From positions 248,001 through 312,000 of the forward strand of contig NZ_LMVL02000004.1 of assembly GCF_001541345.2 (NCBI RefSeq): a stretch of 64,000 nt of DNA, written 5' to 3'. The notes under the pieces were generated by a model. The model worked only from the letters and a program-made list of their open reading frames with translations. It had not been told where the DNA came from and did not search any database. Below are positions 60,963-64,000 of the stretch, piece after piece (position 1 is the first letter of the stretch; each line of letters begins with the position of its first letter). Origin of the DNA: Gillisella vitis (GTDB taxonomy: Bacteria > Pseudomonadota > Alphaproteobacteria > Rhizobiales > Rhizobiaceae). The position numbers and the translations under genes are program-made.

Positions 60963-62186
60963 ATGCCTGGTAAAGACAAAGACCGGATCGTGCGGCGACA
61001 TGTGACCTTTGCGCTTGCAATCGTCGTGGCTGCGACAAGCGTCGTTGGCCCTGCCCTGGCACAGGATTATCCCCGCCGCCGCACCCTGCTCGACATGCTG
61101 TTCGGCAGCCGCTCGGACGACAGCCGCTATGAACGGCAATATCCCGCCGCGCCACGTCCGGCAGGGCCGCGCAGCCGCAAGAAACCTGCCGCCACCGCTC
61201 CCGCCACACCGGCACGGATACGTCCTGTTCCGGTTTCCGCCCCGCCAAAGGAGGCGGCTCCCGCCAAAATCGACAATGCCCAGAAAATCCTTGTTGTCGG
61301 CGATTTCTTTGCCAGCGCCATCGGCGATGGCTTGCAGCAGGCCTTTGCCGATGCGCCCGGAACTGTCATCGAGACCCGCAGCAACGGCTCCTCCGGCCTG
61401 GTGCGGGACGATTATTTCGACTGGCGACGGCAATTGCCGAAAATGCTCGAGGAAACCAAACCAGCTTTGGTGATCGTCGAGCTTGGCGCCAATGACCGCC
61501 AGCAGATGACACCAGGTGGCGGCGACCAGCGCTTTCCCTCAGACGCCTGGTTTGCCGAATATCAAAAGCGGATCGATACCATCGCCAAGCTGGTGACGGC
61601 AAAAAAGATCCCGCTGATCTGGGTTGGCCTGCCGCCGGTGAAATCGCCGGGCATGTCGGCGGACCTGATCAAGTTCAACGCGCTCTACCGCAAGGCGGCG
61701 GAAGCGGCAGGCGGTGAATTTATCGACATCTGGGACGGTTTCGTCGATGCGGACGGCGGCTTCGTGCTGACTGGCTCCGACATCAACGGCCAGCAGGCCC
61801 GGTTGCGCGGTCCCGATGGCATCAGCATGACCGATGCCGGCAAGCGCAAGATGGCCTTCTACCTGGAAAAATCCGCCCGCAAATTCCTGGGCGACATGGC
61901 AAGCCCCGGGCTGGTGCGGCTCGATGCGACCAGCCTGCCGGATATGACCGGGCCAGAAGAGCTTGACGGCCCCGACCGTATTCCCCCGATGAAAATTTCC
62001 GATCCGGCGCTGGATGGCGCAGATCACCTGTTGGGCGGCGCTGAAAAGCCCGCTCCCCAAACGCCCCCCTCGCCCCGCGACCTTCTGGTCTCGACCGGCA
62101 TCATGCCGGAACCGCCAAAAGGCAGGGTAGACGATTACCGGCTAGCGTCCCCATCAAATATAAATTTGGCTTTGCCGAAACAATAA
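60963..62186 (+). CDS. DUF459/SGNH-fold secreted protein with degenerate active site
   Basis: A 407-residue exported protein. The signal sequence (about 12-34) is followed by a basic, Pro/Ala-rich linker (52-105) and an SGNH-hydrolase fold (106-305). The first block reads VVGDFFASAIGDGL, with Phe115 where SGNH enzymes have the nucleophile Ser; the third block LGANDRQ is kept; the last block reads PDGISMTDAG, with Ser288 where the catalytic His is expected. It is therefore probably a binding or structural protein rather than a hydrolase. A disordered tail follows. GGGAAG before ATG 60963 favours it over GTG 60945. It is probably co-transcribed with the transglycosylase gene. Confidence 0.82.
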   Translation: MPGKDKDRIVRRHVTFALAIVVAATSVVGPALAQDYPRRRTLLDMLFGSRSDDSRYERQYPAAPRPAGPRSRKKPAATAPATPARIRPVPVSAPPKEAAPAKIDNAQKILVVGDFFASAIGDGLQQAFADAPGTVIETRSNGSSGLVRDDYFDWRRQLPKMLEETKPALVIVELGANDRQQMTPGGGDQRFPSDAWFAEYQKRIDTIAKLVTAKKIPLIWVGLPPVKSPGMSADLIKFNALYRKAAEAAGGEFIDIWDGFVDADGGFVLTGSDINGQQARLRGPDGISMTDAGKRKMAFYLEKSARKFLGDMASPGLVRLDATSLPDMTGPEELDGPDRIPPMKISDPALDGADHLLGGAEKPAPQTPPSPRDLLVSTGIMPEPPKGRVDDYRLASPSNINLALPKQ

Positions 62187-62191
62187 TACGA

Positions 62192-62226
62192 GCGTCTGTC
62201 AGGTTTAGATGAAACCTGACAGACGC
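62192..62226. repeat. Perfect 15-bp palindrome shared with 5828-5862
   Basis: GCGTCTGTCAGGTTT (62192-62206) pairs exactly with AAACCTGACAGACGC (62212-62226) around AGATG. It differs from the distant copy at paired positions in both arms. Confidence 0.85.
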
Positions 62227-62344
62227 CAATGCAAACCGTTAGTCCTCTCCGAAAACCAAAGGCGGTTTCACAAGGGCTGACGTAAGACGTATCGAACTAG
62301 CCAAAATGGTACCGGTCAAAGACCGCGTCACGCGCCCAGTGGTT

Positions 62345-62381
62345 CTTTCCAGGAAGACGGGGCATCCGTCTTCCTGGAAAG
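62345..62381. repeat. Perfect 16-bp stem beside the chemoreceptor stop codon
   Basis: CTTTCCAGGAAGACGG (62345-62360) pairs exactly with CCGTCTTCCTGGAAAG (62366-62381) around GGCAT, 7 bases beyond the end of the minus-strand chemoreceptor gene. There is no T-run on either strand, so it is not a standard terminator. Confidence 0.85.
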
Positions 62382-62388
62382 GTTCTCG

Positions 62389-64000
62389 TCAAAAATCCTG
62401 CCAATCCTTCTCTTTTACCGCAGCCGATCCATGAAAGGCGCCCCGGAGCTTTTCCGTCAGTTTCCGAGCAGGCGACGGTGCGGGACGAGATGCGGAAACG
62501 TCATTCGTCTGCGCGAACGCAACAGCCTTGCCATGATCTTCAAGCTTGAAGCGCGACAGCAGGTCGCTCAACGTCGCCGCTTCCTTCGCTAGGCTGTGGC
62601 TTGCCGCAGTTGTCTGTTCCACCATGGCAGCATTCTGCTGGGTACCCTGGTCCATAGTATTGACTGCCGTATTGATCTCCTGAAGCCCGACCGATTGCTC
62701 GCGTGCAGCCTCGACAATCGCCGTGACATGCCGGTTAATCTCCTGAACCTCACCAACAATGGTTTCGAGCGAAGAGCCGGTTTCAGCCACCAGCTGCACA
62801 CCGGCCTGAACCTGCTGCCCGGAAGAGACGATCAGGCCTTTGATGTCCTTTGCCGCATTGGCGGAGCGCTGCGCCAGTTCGCGTACCTCTTGCGCCACCA
62901 CGGCAAAACCCTTGCCGGCTTCCCCCGCGCGGGCTGCCTCGACACCGGCATTCAGCGCCAGAAGATTGGTCTGAAAGGCAATCTCATCGATCACGCCGAT
63001 GATATTGCTGATTTCGCTGGAGGATTTTTCGATTTCCTGCATGGCGGCAACCGCCTTGCGCACGACCTCACCGGAGCGTTCCGCACCGTCACGTGTCTTG
63101 GAAACCAGAGAACCGGCTTCCTCGGCCCGCCGGGTCGAATCCTTGACCGTCGTGGTAATCTGCTCAAGTGCTGCTGCCGTTTCTTCCACGGAAGCCGCCT
63201 GCTGTTCCGTCCGATGCGAAAGATCGTCGGCGGCAGAGCGGATTTCATTGGCACCTGCATCAATGCCACGCGCATTCTGCCTGACGGTCACAAGCGCTTG
63301 CTGCAACTTCTGGACAGAGCTGTTGAAATTCGACCGCAACCCATCAAGGCCAGCCACGAATGGCACGGTAATGCGATAGCTGACATCCCCATCAGCCAGG
63401 CGCGTCAGACCCTCTGCCAGAGCCTCCACGGCAAATTTGGTGTCGGCGGCATCCTTGGCCCGCTGCGCATCACGCTCGGCCCGTTCCTTTTCCGACAAGC
63501 CACGGCTGGCCTCGGCCTCGGCTTCCAGACGCTCGCGGTCGAGCGCATTGTCTCTGAACACCGCGACGGCGGCGGCCATCTGCCCGAGTTCATCGCCGCG
63601 TCCAGCACCATCGATTTCAGCCCGCGTTTCACCCTTGGCCAGGGACGTCATGCGCAGCCGCAGGCGTTCGATCGGTCGGGTAATGCCATGGGAGACGATC
63701 CACAAAGCGGCAAAAATCGCCAGAATGAAAGCGACAAGCAGGCCGCCAAGTGTAGAAATAATTGTATTGCGCGTCTCATTCGAGATCAACGTACTTTTAT
63801 CGGAAAGTTCTTTTGCACCATCGACCACCCATCGGCGGGTCTCGTCAGCTGTCTCGGCGATCAGCTTATCTGCCTGCCTTAATTCGGCGCGGGCCTCGGT
63901 ATCTTGTTTTCTAGCATCCAGGTCAATCACTTTGGATGTTATCGTGATGATCGCCTCATACCGTGTACGAATTGCCGCGAGCCGGTCGGCCTTCGCAGGA
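62389..64000 (-). CDS. Methyl-accepting chemotaxis protein, 5' end cut by window edge
   Basis: The frame stays open to the right edge of the window (last full codons read PAKADRLAAIRTRYEAI), so the N terminus and first membrane helix lie outside. Visible are the end of a helical periplasmic domain, a membrane helix (TIISTLGGLLVAFILAIFAALWIV), a HAMP domain (GITRPIERLRLRMTSLA), and a second HAMP-like linker. The signalling domain has EIAFQTNLLALNAGVEAARAG. The chain ends in DWQDF, a likely variant CheR-docking pentapeptide. It has no che genes beside it and lies convergent to the SGNH-like gene. Confidence 0.93.
   Translation of the reverse strand, partial: PAKADRLAAIRTRYEAIITITSKVIDLDARKQDTEARAELRQADKLIAETADETRRWVVDGAKELSDKSTLISNETRNTIISTLGGLLVAFILAIFAALWIVSHGITRPIERLRLRMTSLAKGETRAEIDGAGRGDELGQMAAAVAVFRDNALDRERLEAEAEASRGLSEKERAERDAQRAKDAADTKFAVEALAEGLTRLADGDVSYRITVPFVAGLDGLRSNFNSSVQKLQQALVTVRQNARGIDAGANEIRSAADDLSHRTEQQAASVEETAAALEQITTTVKDSTRRAEEAGSLVSKTRDGAERSGEVVRKAVAAMQEIEKSSSEISNIIGVIDEIAFQTNLLALNAGVEAARAGEAGKGFAVVAQEVRELAQRSANAAKDIKGLIVSSGQQVQAGVQLVAETGSSLETIVGEVQEINRHVTAIVEAAREQSVGLQEINTAVNTMDQGTQQNAAMVEQTTAASHSLAKEAATLSDLLSRFKLEDHGKAVAFAQTNDVSASRPAPSPARKLTEKLRGAFHGSAAVKEKDWQDF

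Noticed and set aside
59528..60979. Minus-strand frame opposite the transglycosylase
   Set aside because: Antisense to a protein with signal peptide, catalytic motif and binding domain.
62596..63882. Plus-strand frame opposite the third chemoreceptor
   Set aside because: Same shadow pattern as at the left edge; the sense product has HAMP and signalling motifs.
1..64000. Prophage, integrative element or insertion sequence
   Set aside because: No integrase, transposase, phage structural gene or tRNA attachment site was found; the genes are mostly core alphaproteobacterial functions.

Overview
The window looks like a housekeeping stretch of the main chromosome of an alphaproteobacterium of the Rhizobiaceae, closest in flavour to Agrobacterium/Allorhizobium. 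The grounds are the gene set: homospermidine synthase, a GapR (DUF2312) protein, DUF1036/DUF1192/DUF1244/DUF1465/DUF882 proteins, an Omp10-type lipoprotein next to hemH as in Brucella, a class I fructose-bisphosphate aldolase beside pgk, and zinc-free forms of L31 and L36. RIME-like intergenic repeats also fit. Species identity is inference. I recognised no rRNA, tRNA, CRISPR array, integrase or insertion sequence. Fifty-seven protein genes are supported. Methyl-accepting chemotaxis genes cut by the window edges lie at both ends.

Layout. 1-5.6 kb: chemoreceptor (cut), 5-formyltetrahydrofolate cyclo-ligase, YmdB-type phosphodiesterase, pgk and fbaB. 5.6-12 kb: nested hairpin repeats, PhzF-like enzyme, HPP-CBS membrane protein, small membrane proteins, MFS transporter, DUF1192, DUF1465 and rpmE. 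12-21.4 kb: ABC exporter, FAD dehydrogenase, a MotA/TolQ-like plus MotB/OmpA-like pair, an inositol-monophosphatase family gene, a Sel1-repeat secreted protein and a divergent ThiE-like protein. 21.7-28 kb: TauE/SafE, ArsR-type regulator, two YdcH-like small proteins flanking an FNR/FixK-type box, purE-purK, rpmJ, a TPR protein and an alpha/beta hydrolase. 28.7-37 kb: DUF1036-pyk (ATGA overlap), N-formylglutamate amidohydrolase-DUF1244, gapR, a DUF882 peptidase-like protein and a sigma-54-type response regulator with an altered GAFTGA loop. 37.5-47 kb: oligoendopeptidase, pabB-pabC, hss, omp10, a LysM-tailed 5'-nucleotidase and hemH. 47-52 kb: a CxxCH secreted protein divergent from a second chemoreceptor, and an unrecognised 404-residue protein. 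52-64 kb: queC-queD-queE behind a probable preQ1-I riboswitch, qmcA-nfeD, kdsD, an outer-membrane barrel, galU, a lytic transglycosylase, a degenerate SGNH protein and a third chemoreceptor (cut).

How the parts work together. Several compact operons can be read from overlaps: queCDE (preQ0 synthesis), pabBC (p-aminobenzoate), purEK (purine synthesis), qmcA-nfeD (membrane microdomain/protease partner), the MotA/MotB-like pair, and DUF1036-pyk. Much of the rest concerns the envelope: KdsD and GalU (LPS and polysaccharide precursors), transglycosylase, OmpA-like and DUF882 proteins, Omp10 and a beta-barrel.

The most unusual content is intergenic. At least four families of palindromic elements are present, and in two of them the copies differ by paired, compensating changes that keep the stem intact. 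Other points worth attention are the preQ1 switch, the GAFTGA variant, loss of the SGNH catalytic residues, and the orphan proteins around 47-52 kb.
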